Positions 19,109 to 27,100 of a stretch of DNA of 43,049 nucleotides are shown piece by piece. Every line of letters begins with the position of its first letter. Position 1 is the stretch's first letter. This stretch comes from an uncultured Granulosicoccaceae bacterium (GTDB lineage Bacteria > Pseudomonadota > Gammaproteobacteria > Granulosicoccales > Granulosicoccaceae), in assembly GCA_938035525.1 (NCBI GenBank), contig CALHOI010000010.1, positions 1 to 43,049 on the forward strand, read 5' to 3'. The translations under genes and the position numbers were made by a program. The notes under the pieces are model-generated. The model did no database searches. It saw only the letters and a program-made list of their open reading frames with translations, and was not told the DNA's origin.

Positions 19109-20737
19109 TTAGCTGTCACGCCATAAGGTGACTGGCGCTTCGGCGCCACCGAAGTTATTGAGCGGAACGGTTGTTCTACCTTGTACATGGCTTGCTGCCG
19201 CATCCACATAGTTTCTGTGGATAGGAATAGACATACCATTTTCCTCGTGAATCATGGTTTGCAGATCGCAGTACGCTTGCTTGCGTTTGTCCGGGTCGGT
19301 GATGCCGCGAGAACTAACCAATAGCTGGTCGAAGTTATCGTTTTTCCAGCGAGTTTCGTTCCAGGCTGCATCGCCTTTGAACGCTAAGGTCATCATAATG
19401 TTAGCGGTTGGACGCATGTTCCACGCAGCAACGCAAATTGGCTCTTTAAGCCACACCGAACCCCAATAGCCATCAGTGGTGACTTTTTTCACGTCGAAGT
19501 TCATGCCAATTTTCTTGCCTTCTCGTTGCATGAATAACACTTGATCAACAGCACCTGGTGCCACTTCGGCGGCAACCACGGGAATGGCGGTAGACCCAAT
19601 ACCAGACTTTTCAAAATGGAATTTGGCCATATCCGGGTCAAGCTCGCGTTGCGGAATGTCTGGGCAATGATCAAAGTAGGCCGGTGCAATTGGGTGGTCG
19701 TTGCCCAGTGATGCCTGGCCTTTATAAACACCTTTAACAAGCCGTTGTCTGTCCATGAGCATTTGCATGGCTTTGTGCAAATGAACATTGCTTGAGCTAT
19801 CGACGTCAAAACGCGGCGTTACATTGATGTACGCGCCAGATTCCAGTGCCCAGATTTCTTTACCTTCGGCGGCCTCTACCTGACCGATTGCTTTGGGCGG
19901 TAAATTCACCATGGCATCGATATCGCCTGCCAGAAAAGCGTTTAGTCGTGCAACCGGATCACCAATACCATAGTGTTCCAGTTCGTCTAGATAGCCACCT
20001 TCTCCATAGTAGTTCTCAAAGCGTGTACCAACGGCACGAACACCGGGTTTGAATTCCTTGATTTTGTATGGACCTGTACCAACAGGGTTGGTGAAGTCTG
20101 TTGTGCCGTCTTGAAGAATTTTAAAATGAAATGTACCCAGTGCTATGGGTAAATCGGCGTTTGGTGAAGACAAGATAGCTTTGACTTCGTGGCTGTTAAC
20201 CTTCTCCCATTTCTCAATCATGGAAACCAGCGATGAGGCTTTGGAGATGGAGTCTGCACCCAAATGACGATTCATGGTGAAAAGCACATCGTCGGCGGTT
20301 AGTTCTTTGCCGTCGTGGAATTCAACACCTTTACGAATTTTGAAAGTCCACTCTGTGGCGGTATCATTGGAGAGCACTTCTTCTGCAAGTTCTGGTTCGT
20401 AACCCAGCTCTGGTGTTAGGCGTGTTAGCGAGCCATAGAACATACGGCCTCGAAAGTAGTCGGCGGCAGAGGTGAACAAGGCGGGGTCTAGCGTGTCGTT
20501 TGGACCGTGCTGATCGGCTGCCATGATCAGCTTGCCACCGGTTTTCGGGGTTGCTGCAACCGCATCACTCATGTTGCCAAACAAGATACCCGCAGAGCTT
20601 GCTGATGCACCTGCGGCCATCATCCAGCCCATAAACTCACGCCGATTAATACCACGCTTCACCATCTTGAGCATTTCACGCTGCTCAGACTGGCTCAGAT
20701 TAGCCATGGTTGGGTCGTTTCGTTTTATACCTGACAT
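19109..20737 (-). CDS. Peptide-type ABC transporter substrate-binding protein, Tat-exported (SBP_bac_5)
   Basis: This 542-residue periplasmic binding protein of the DppA/OppA family feeds the permeases downstream. A twin-arginine signal is visible: RREFMGWMMAAG, with the arginine pair at residues 32-33, and a probable cut after AVAA. It is preceded by an unusually long polar N-region. The mature part has the family marks GGKLIMAADQHGPNDTLDPA, ADDVLFTMNRHLG, GTGPYKIKEFKPG and VARLNAFLAGDIDAM. AGGAG lies a few bases before the ATG. Tat export is common among SBP_bac_5 proteins and does not prove a cofactor. The family binds peptides but also glutathione, opines and other amines, so the ligand is open. 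Genes for an MttB homologue (divergent) and a 2OG oxygenase (same operon) hint at an unusual amino-acid-like ligand. Confidence 0.93.
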   Translation of the reverse strand: MSGIKRNDPTMANLSQSEQREMLKMVKRGINRREFMGWMMAAGASASSAGILFGNMSDAVAATPKTGGKLIMAADQHGPNDTLDPALFTSAADYFRGRMFYGSLTRLTPELGYEPELAEEVLSNDTATEWTFKIRKGVEFHDGKELTADDVLFTMNRHLGADSISKASSLVSMIEKWEKVNSHEVKAILSSPNADLPIALGTFHFKILQDGTTDFTNPVGTGPYKIKEFKPGVRAVGTRFENYYGEGGYLDELEHYGIGDPVARLNAFLAGDIDAMVNLPPKAIGQVEAAEGKEIWALESGAYINVTPRFDVDSSSNVHLHKAMQMLMDRQRLVKGVYKGQASLGNDHPIAPAYFDHCPDIPQRELDPDMAKFHFEKSGIGSTAIPVVAAEVAPGAVDQVLFMQREGKKIGMNFDVKKVTTDGYWGSVWLKEPICVAAWNMRPTANIMMTLAFKGDAAWNETRWKNDNFDQLLVSSRGITDPDKRKQAYCDLQTMIHEENGMSIPIHRNYVDAAASHVQGRTTVPLNNFGGAEAPVTLWRDS

Positions 20738-21113
20738 ACCTTCTCCTGATGTTTTAAGAATCGTCGAGATGGGTTTCGTCCTAAACCTGAGTTTTGATGT
20801 TGTATTGGTGTTAAGACTTGTTCTTTGTATTGCTCGACTGGTTAATAGTGACTTACTGGTGGTTACTTGTTAAATGACTTACTAATGGTGCGCTGGGTAT
20901 CGGATTGAGCTTGTGCGCATCATTCACTGCATAAATGCTAGCACAGAACAGTTACGACGCGAAGCCAAATTGCAGGTGTTGGCTTCTGTAAGTTGTTGAT
21001 AATATATATTATTTTGCCCATCTCAAGAGTAATAGTATCTAATAAACCCATTAGTGGTTACGATGCAGATGATTCGCCCAGCATCAATCCACAGTCCCAT
21101 GACAGGTATCTAA
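20738..21113. promoter_or_regulatory. Divergent promoter region between peptide importer and mttB-like gene
   Basis: This 376-bp non-coding stretch separates two divergent genes. It contains a direct repeat TGACTTACT at 20849-20857 and 20875-20883 (26 bp apart). An 8-bp inverted repeat follows, GAAGCCAA (20961-20968) / TTGGCTTC (20979-20986), with a 10-bp spacer. An AT-rich block at about 20998-21015 (GATAATATATATTATT) could hold a -10 element for the plus-strand gene. These are candidate regulator sites. No known operator is recognised and no long ORF here is convincing. Confidence 0.5.
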
Positions 21114-22700
21114 ATGGTCGATAACGCGCCAAACAGAGCTCAACATTCAGGTGCTGTCAGTAAGAAACGTCGCCGTAAACGCAGCGTCCCTGCTATCAGA
21201 AGTATTGCTCAGCTCGAGCCCACCCAGTTACGCAGTCCGTTTCAACCATTAGACCCGTTAAGCGCTGAGCAGCTTGACGAGATTCATGAAGCTTCCATGC
21301 AGCTGCTGGAAGAGCAAGGTATAGAAGTGATGGGCGAGCTTGCTTTGCAAAAGTTCATTGATGCTGGAGCGGACGTATCAAAAACCGGCATTGTGCGAAT
21401 GGACAGAGACTTGGTTATGCAAACCATTGCCACAGCACCAGCCACATTTGATTTGACGCCGCGCAATGAAAAAAATGTGATTGCCTGTGGTGGAAACGCC
21501 ATTAATTTTGGGTTGGTTTCTGGTCCGCCAAACGTGCACGATTGCATTCAAGGTCGGCGCGCTGGCAATTTTAAGGATTACCAAACCCTGATAAAGCTCG
21601 GACAACATTTTAATGTGATTCGGTTTTTCGGTAATCAGGCATTAGCACCCACCGACTTACCTGTTAATACACGTCATCTTGATACAACCTGTTCAAATCT
21701 TTTGCTGGCAGACAAAGCCATGTTGGCCACGGGTATTGGCGGTGGACGAGCCAGAGACGCTGTAGAACTTAATGCCATTGCAAAAGGCATGACGCTTGAG
21801 CAGATACAACACATCCCTTCGGTTATGACTAACATCAATGTTAATTCTCCCAGAAAGCTTGATGACTCCATGGCATACGGCGCCATGCAAATGGCCATGC
21901 TGGGACAGCCCACCGTGGTTACACCATTTACGTTAATGGGTGCGATGACACCGGCGACCATGGCAGCAGCCTTGGTACAACAAAATGCTGAGGCTTTATT
22001 AGGTATTTCGCTAGTGCAGTTAACCCGTCCAGGTGTGCCGGTTGTTTATGGTGCGTTTACCTCCAATGTGGACATGCGTTCTGGTGCGCCGGCTTTTGGC
22101 ACGCCAGAAAACGCGTTAGCGAACATTGCCAGTGGACAACTCGCGCGGCGATATAACTTGCCCTATCGCACCAGCGCATGCAATGCGGCCAATACCACAG
22201 ACAGCCAGTCAACCTGGGAAACCCAGATGTCGTTGTGGAGTGCAGTCATGGGACATGGCAACCTGATATACCACGCGGCAGGCTGGCTCGAAGGCGGATT
22301 AGTGGCCTCGTTTGAAAAGTTGGTACAAGATTGCGAAATGCTTCAACACATGTCGGCGATGCTGCAACCAATAAAAATCAACGCAGCAGAAATCGGATTG
22401 GATGCCATGCAGGAGGTTGGGCCGGGTGGGCACTTTTTTGGGTGTGAGCACACCATGCAGCGTTTTAAAACTGCCTTTTACGAGCCCATGCTAAGTGATT
22501 GGCAAAATCAGGAAAACTGGCAATTAAGCGGTGCAAAAGACGCCACTGCCAGAGCGACAGACGTATGGCAAAAAGCACTTGATGAGTATCAAGAGCCACC
22601 ACTGGATGAGGGCATCAAAGAAGCCCTGAAGGCATTCGTTGCAAAACGCAAAGAAGCCATGGGCAAAGAAGAGCCGGAGCTACTGCCTTTGCCGTTGTAA
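21114..22700 (+). CDS. Trimethylamine methyltransferase family protein (MttB-like, non-pyrrolysine)
   Basis: This 528-residue cytoplasmic protein belongs to the MttB superfamily, whose studied members move a methyl group from a quaternary or tertiary amine to a corrinoid protein. Family marks include LSAEQLDEIHEASMQLLEE, VMTNINVNSPRKLDDSM, GAMTPATMAAALVQQNAE, VVYGAFTSNVDMRSGAPAFG and HAAGWLEGGLVASFEKL. The frame runs through without an in-frame amber codon, so this is a pyrrolysine-free member like MtgB, MtpB or MtcB. A basic N-terminal leader (KKRRRKRS) precedes the barrel. No corrinoid protein or corrinoid:THF methyltransferase gene is in the window. It is divergent from the peptide-type importer, with which it may share regulation. 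The substrate is unknown; a betaine-like compound is inferred. Confidence 0.92.
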   Translation: MVDNAPNRAQHSGAVSKKRRRKRSVPAIRSIAQLEPTQLRSPFQPLDPLSAEQLDEIHEASMQLLEEQGIEVMGELALQKFIDAGADVSKTGIVRMDRDLVMQTIATAPATFDLTPRNEKNVIACGGNAINFGLVSGPPNVHDCIQGRRAGNFKDYQTLIKLGQHFNVIRFFGNQALAPTDLPVNTRHLDTTCSNLLLADKAMLATGIGGGRARDAVELNAIAKGMTLEQIQHIPSVMTNINVNSPRKLDDSMAYGAMQMAMLGQPTVVTPFTLMGAMTPATMAAALVQQNAEALLGISLVQLTRPGVPVVYGAFTSNVDMRSGAPAFGTPENALANIASGQLARRYNLPYRTSACNAANTTDSQSTWETQMSLWSAVMGHGNLIYHAAGWLEGGLVASFEKLVQDCEMLQHMSAMLQPIKINAAEIGLDAMQEVGPGGHFFGCEHTMQRFKTAFYEPMLSDWQNQENWQLSGAKDATARATDVWQKALDEYQEPPLDEGIKEALKAFVAKRKEAMGKEEPELLPLPL

Positions 22701-22739
22701 TTTCCTCGTCCTTCCTAGCCTGGGCGTGGCGCCAGCAGC

Positions 22740-23123
22740 TTATGCTGCTTGACGCTCACCACCAGTGTTAGATGGACGTGTAGGAGGCAAATCATTGTCA
22801 ATACCTTCGCGACCATTAACCACAGCGTATGTGATCATGCCTCGATTAATGCCAAGATCGTGCAGTTCTCTGTCGCTGTATGTGCTGAGTTCACGCACGG
22901 CTTTGATCTGCTCAATCTGGCTGGGCGCCTGAGTTGCCTGTCTGGTAACCGAGCCATCCCAAGGCCAGTTTTTAACACCGCCAACTAGTTCGTGTCGGCA
23001 AACACCGATATCTTCCAGTGTTTTTTCATCTTGCGCACGTAGAATGTTCAGTGCTTCGACGCGACCGCGGTGAGTCATGTATTTTTCGAAAGAAGTGCCA
23101 AGTGCAGCTAATTGTTTAAACAT
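22740..23123 (-). CDS. Tandem DUF1127 protein
   Basis: This 127-residue basic cytoplasmic protein contains two DUF1127-like units. The first is around residues 18-55 (ALNILRAQDEKTLEDIGVCRHEL) and the second around 72-100 (VRELSTYSDRELHDLGINRGMI). DUF1127 proteins are usually single and 40-90 residues long; some small ones act in RNA turnover and in phosphate or carbon/nitrogen control in alphaproteobacteria. Here the duplication and a Pro-rich tail make a longer form. AAGGA lies 7 nt before the ATG. It stands between the mttB-like gene (convergent) and a LysR gene (divergent). No specific function can be assigned. Confidence 0.85.
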   Translation of the reverse strand: MFKQLAALGTSFEKYMTHRGRVEALNILRAQDEKTLEDIGVCRHELVGGVKNWPWDGSVTRQATQAPSQIEQIKAVRELSTYSDRELHDLGINRGMITYAVVNGREGIDNDLPPTRPSNTGGERQAA

Positions 23124-23275
23124 TTTTTAATCCTTATAAAGTAAAGTTATGCCTAGCCAGTTCAGAATATCTACCCTCTGTGTCGGCCTTTGAGTAGTAA
23201 GATAAAGGCTATATGGCCGTGCTACAAACGATAGTTTTTTATACCCCGTATTAGAAATTCTATAGGCAACCCAAG

Positions 23276-24214
23276 ATGGCTGGTCACGTCCCATTTAATG
23301 CGCTACACGCCTACGTTGTAGCCGCTCGACAAGGCAGTTTCAGCAAGGCTGCCGACGAGCTCCACGTCACCCCAGCGGCGGTGAGTCAGCAAATACGAAC
23401 CCTGGAGGATCTGCTGGGAGTGCAGTTGTTTCACCGTTTGCACCGGGGATTAACGCTCACTGAGGCAGGTGAAGCAGGGTTGGTCAAAATGCAGGAAGGG
23501 TTTCAAAGTCTTAATGATGCCGTGCAGCAAATCAAGGGTGGCGAAGAGAAGCACGAACTCAGTATCTGGACATCGCCATCGTTTGCGTCCAAGTGGTTGA
23601 TGCCCAGAATGTATCGCTTTAGAGAAGCGCACCCCGACATTGATTTGCGGATTTCAGGCAGTGCCAGCCTGATCGACTCAGACACCACAGCACCCTCACT
23701 CAGTGCCGACACCCTCAAAGAACACAATATTGATATCGCGATTCGATTTGGCAGCGGTAATTACCCCGGCTGCGTTGTTGATCGCATCATGGAAGTGGAT
23801 GCCATTACGCTGTGCAGTCCTGCCTTGTTGGAAAGCAGTGATAAACCATTAAAGGAACCGGCTGATCTGCAACATCACACCCTGTTGCATGATGACAGCC
23901 CCTACGAAGGCAGGCCGCAGTGGAAGAGTTGGTTTAAAAACGCCGGATTGGATGATGTTGTGTGCCACAGTAATTTATATTTCAACAGCGTGTTGCTGGC
24001 ACTGTCAGCGGCGATCGAGGGGCAGGGCGTTGTACTGACATTAGACAAACTGTCGCAAAACGATATCGAAAAGGGTCATCTTGTTCGTTTGTTTGATTTA
24101 CCGATGGAGGTTGATCACGGCTATCACTTGGTCAGTCTGGAAGGGGCGCAGTCTGATGCTGCTGTTTCGGCCTTTAAGCAATGGGTAAAGACCGAAACAG
24201 CAACCAATAGTTGA
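23276..24214 (+). CDS. LysR-family transcriptional regulator, GcvA-like
   Basis: This 312-residue DNA-binding regulator has an N-terminal winged helix-turn-helix (FNALHAYVVAARQGSFSKAA, then VTPAAVSQQIRTLEDLLG) at about residues 6-65. A periplasmic-binding-protein-like effector domain follows, with the GcvA-group features LSIWTSPSFASKWLMPRM, IDIAIRFGSGNYPG and VVDRIMEVDAITLCSP. LysR regulators of this kind (GcdR) often control glutaryl-CoA dehydrogenase, and such a gene lies immediately downstream in convergent orientation, stop codon against stop codon. The divergent upstream neighbour is the DUF1127 gene. Either could be a target. The inducer is not evident. Confidence 0.92.
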   Translation: MAGHVPFNALHAYVVAARQGSFSKAADELHVTPAAVSQQIRTLEDLLGVQLFHRLHRGLTLTEAGEAGLVKMQEGFQSLNDAVQQIKGGEEKHELSIWTSPSFASKWLMPRMYRFREAHPDIDLRISGSASLIDSDTTAPSLSADTLKEHNIDIAIRFGSGNYPGCVVDRIMEVDAITLCSPALLESSDKPLKEPADLQHHTLLHDDSPYEGRPQWKSWFKNAGLDDVVCHSNLYFNSVLLALSAAIEGQGVVLTLDKLSQNDIEKGHLVRLFDLPMEVDHGYHLVSLEGAQSDAAVSAFKQWVKTETATNS

Positions 24215-25429
24215 TTAAAAGAACGCTTGTAACCCGGTTTGCGCTCGACCCAGAATCAACGCATGAATATCATGAGTGCCTTCATAGGTATTAACAGCTT
24301 CCAGGTTCATGACGTGGCGAATCACGCCGTATTCGTCCGATACACCGTTACCGCCGTGCATGTCTCGTGAGACACGCGCAATATCTAATGCTTTACCACA
24401 GTTGTTACGTTTCATTAGCGAGATGAGTTCAGCTGGTGCTTTGTGCTCATCAAACAAACGACCCAACCGTAAACACCCTTGCAAACCCAACGCAATTTCA
24501 GTTTGCATATCAGCCAGTTTTTTTTGTATCAGCTGGTTTTGCGCCAGGGGGCGGCCAAACTGTTTGCGATCGAGCGTGTAACTTCTGGCAGCATGCCAGC
24601 AAAATTCGGCGGCTCCCATACTGCCCCAGGCAATACCGTAGCGTGCTCTATTCAAGCAACCAAAAGGACCGGCAAGGCCACTGACATTGGGTAATAGGTG
24701 CTCCTCTGACACAACCACTTCGTCCATGTGAATCATGCCGGTAACCGATGCACGTAAACTGAATTTGCCGTCTATTTTTGGCGCGCTTAAGCCCTTCATG
24801 CCTTTTTCTAAAACAAAGCCTCTGATTTTTCCATCGTGCGCGTCTGACTTTGCCCACACAACAAACACATCAGCAATGGGCGAATTGGTTATCCAGTTTT
24901 TAGCGCCCGAAATGGAGTAGCCACCGTCAACGGCTTTTGCGCGTGTCAGCATACTGCCCGGGTCGGAGCCGTGGTCAGGTTCGGTTAGGCCAAAACAACC
25001 AACCCATTCGCCACTGGCCAGCTTGGGTAAATACTTTTCGCGTTGTGTCTCGTTGCCGTAGGCAAATATTGGGTGCATAACCAGGCTGGACTGAACCGAC
25101 ATGGCGGAGCGGTATCCACTATCAACACGTTCGACCTCGCGGGCAATCAGCCCGTAAGACACGTAGTTGGCGTCAACGCCGCCATATTGCTCAGGAATAG
25201 TAGCGCCTAGTAAGCCCAGTTCGCCCATTTCACTCATGATGTCTCTGTCAAAAGTTTCGTTGCGATTGGCCATCGTGACTCTAGACATCAGCGAATCCTG
25301 ACAATAGCTGCGAGCCGTATCACGAACCATGCGTTCTTCCTCGCTGAGTTGGTCTTCCAGCAGAAACGCATCTTCCCACGTTAATTGTGGTGGTTTTTCG
25401 CGTGCTGTCTCAGGGGTGTTTTTCGCCAT
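24215..25429 (-). CDS. gcdH: Glutaryl-CoA dehydrogenase
   Basis: This 404-residue FAD enzyme oxidises and decarboxylates glutaryl-CoA to crotonyl-CoA in lysine, hydroxylysine, tryptophan and 5-aminovalerate breakdown. It has the acyl-CoA dehydrogenase fold throughout. Markers of the glutaryl group are [68 protein letters not shown] and [17 protein letters not shown]. The catalytic Glu is E383 in [20 protein letters not shown]. The usual partner CoA-transferase gene is not adjacent here. The flanking LysR gene ends exactly where this one ends. The only ribosome signal before the ATG is a weak GAG. Confidence 0.95.
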   Translation of the reverse strand: MAKNTPETAREKPPQLTWEDAFLLEDQLSEEERMVRDTARSYCQDSLMSRVTMANRNETFDRDIMSEMGELGLLGATIPEQYGGVDANYVSYGLIAREVERVDSGYRSAMSVQSSLVMHPIFAYGNETQREKYLPKLASGEWVGCFGLTEPDHGSDPGSMLTRAKAVDGGYSISGAKNWITNSPIADVFVVWAKSDAHDGKIRGFVLEKGMKGLSAPKIDGKFSLRASVTGMIHMDEVVVSEEHLLPNVSGLAGPFGCLNRARYGIAWGSMGAAEFCWHAARSYTLDRKQFGRPLAQNQLIQKKLADMQTEIALGLQGCLRLGRLFDEHKAPAELISLMKRNNCGKALDIARVSRDMHGGNGVSDEYGVIRHVMNLEAVNTYEGTHDIHALILGRAQTGLQAFF

Positions 25430-25533
25430 TTCTCGGGTCCGTTTTCGGGTTCGACTAAAGCCAGGTTGAATAGTACTATAAAGCCAGTTTTGGCACGCTC
25501 ATGTGTCGCACCTTGGAAACCGGGAGATAAAAA

Positions 25534-26592
25534 ATGAAAGCAATAAAAGGCCCAGCGCTGTTTCTGGCTCAATTTGCAGGTGATGAAGCACCGTTTAATT
25601 CTTGGGATAGCATCACTAAGTGGGCAGCCGACTGTGGTTACGCTGGTGTGCAAGTACCCAGCTGGGATGGGCGACTGATCGACCTGGATAAGGCTGCGTC
25701 ATCAAAAGACTATTGCGACGAGTTTTTAGGGGTCGCCAAGAACAATGGCGTGGAAGTCACCGAGCTGTCAACGCATTTACAAGGTCAGTTAGTGGCGGTT
25801 CATCCGGCGTACGATGTATCGTTTGACGGGTTTGCAGCGCCCGAGGTGCAAGGCGACCCTAAAGCCCGACAGCAGTGGGCAGTGGAGCAGGTGATTAACG
25901 CCATCAAGGCTTCAAACAATATGGGTATTGGTGCCATGGCGTCTTTTTCGGGTGCGTTGGCATGGCCGTATGTTTATCCATGGCCCCAGCGTCCGGCCGG
26001 GCTGGTTGAGTCGGCTTTTGATGAGTTGGCCAGACGCTGGAAACCTATCCTGGATGTTGCAGACGAAAATGGCGTTGATGTGTGTTACGAAATTCACCCT
26101 GGTGAAGACTTGCACGACGGCATTACGTTTGAGATGTTTTTGGAGCGAGTCAACAATCACCCTCGATGCAATATGCTGTACGACCCTTCTCACTATGTGT
26201 TGCAAGTGCTCGACTATTTAGAAAACATCGATATTTACCACGAACGTATAAAGATGTTCCATGTTAAAGATGCCGAATTCAATTCAACCGGCAGGCAAGG
26301 TGTTTACTCAGGCTATCAAAGCTGGGTCGATCGTGCCGGGCGTTTTCGCAGCCTTGGTGATGGCCAGGTGGACTTCAAAGGCATTTTTTCAAAACTATCG
26401 GCTTATGACTTTGACGGCTGGGCGGTGGTTGAGTGGGAGTGTTGCTTAAAGCATCCCGAAGACGGGGCACGCGAAGGTGCGCAGTTTGTGCGCGACCATA
26501 TTATTCGCGTAACCGAGAAAGCCTTTGACGATTTCGCCGACGGTGGAACCGATGAAGCTGCAAACAGACGCATGCTGGGTATAGACAGCTAG
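25534..26592 (+). CDS. Sugar phosphate isomerase/epimerase (xylose-isomerase-like TIM barrel)
   Basis: This 352-residue cytoplasmic protein belongs to the AP_endonuc_2/xylose-isomerase-like barrel family. Likely metal ligands are the Glu in CYEIHPGEDLHDG, the Asp and His in MLYDPSHYVLQ, the His in IKMFHVKDAEF and the Glu in WAVVEWECC. The strong ribosome site GGGAG (25522-25526) lies 7 bases before the ATG. Members of this group act on sugars, inositol derivatives or keto-sugars, and several sit in inositol or polyol catabolic clusters. It is divergent from gcdH and stands apart from the sugar-type importer further right, so the substrate is not indicated. Confidence 0.88.
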   Translation: MKAIKGPALFLAQFAGDEAPFNSWDSITKWAADCGYAGVQVPSWDGRLIDLDKAASSKDYCDEFLGVAKNNGVEVTELSTHLQGQLVAVHPAYDVSFDGFAAPEVQGDPKARQQWAVEQVINAIKASNNMGIGAMASFSGALAWPYVYPWPQRPAGLVESAFDELARRWKPILDVADENGVDVCYEIHPGEDLHDGITFEMFLERVNNHPRCNMLYDPSHYVLQVLDYLENIDIYHERIKMFHVKDAEFNSTGRQGVYSGYQSWVDRAGRFRSLGDGQVDFKGIFSKLSAYDFDGWAVVEWECCLKHPEDGAREGAQFVRDHIIRVTEKAFDDFADGGTDEAANRRMLGIDS

Positions 26593-26647
26593 TCCGTCTT
26601 ATTGCAATGTAACTTTTTATTAGCGTGGTCCATCGCTCACAGGGGGA

Positions 26648-27100
26648 TCACGCTTCTGGTTTTATAAACAAACGAATTCCTTTTATAGAAACCACGGTTG
26701 CACTGTCACCCGCGTTTAATGTTGCTGTTTCGCCTTCGGCTAATTCGGCCTGCCAGTCACTGCCTGACCAACTCACCATACCGGGATTGGATGGCCCAAC
26801 CGTTTGCATGACTTCGACACGTTGACCAACCGCATTGTTATCTTCCATTCCCGAAGGTTGTCGTTGCCAACGCCTGATAGGCGCATATAACAGTGCGGTA
26901 ATCGCAACCGAGGAAAGTAGAAACACGGCAGTGGCAGCGGTGTAGGTCACATCGCCAGATAACCATGCGTAGCCAGCAGTGACTAATGCACCCAGGCCAA
27001 TAAAAAACAGCCAGAAAATGCTGAACTGAAACACCAGCATTTCTGCCGCAACCAAGGCAACACCAAGAATAAGAAACAACCAGAACGGGTTCAAGCTCAT
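26648..27100 (-). CDS. NfeD-like membrane protein (short form)
   Basis: This 150-residue inner-membrane protein has two or three closely spaced hydrophobic segments in residues 5-70 (WLFLILGVALVAAEMLVF, FWLFFIGLGALVTAGYAWL, and a third near VFLLSSVAITALLY). A C-terminal OB-fold domain follows (VGQRVEVMQTV, SWSGSDWQAELAEGE, ATVVSIKGIRLFIKP). Short NfeD proteins usually accompany SPFH/stomatin proteins and are thought to form microdomain complexes with them. That is the case here, because its start overlaps the stop of the SPFH gene upstream by 4 bp. A protease domain, as in long NfeD, is absent. Confidence 0.92.
   Translation of the reverse strand: MSLNPFWLFLILGVALVAAEMLVFQFSIFWLFFIGLGALVTAGYAWLSGDVTYTAATAVFLLSSVAITALLYAPIRRWQRQPSGMEDNNAVGQRVEVMQTVGPSNPGMVSWSGSDWQAELAEGETATLNAGDSATVVSIKGIRLFIKPEA

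Noticed and set aside
20523..20873. 116-codon plus-strand frame at the 5' end of the peptide-binding-protein gene.
   Set aside because: It lies mostly antisense to the Tat signal region of a well-supported gene and has no recognisable domain.
21114..22700. MttB homologue using pyrrolysine.
   Set aside because: The frame runs to its TAA without an in-frame amber codon, and no pyl genes are seen.
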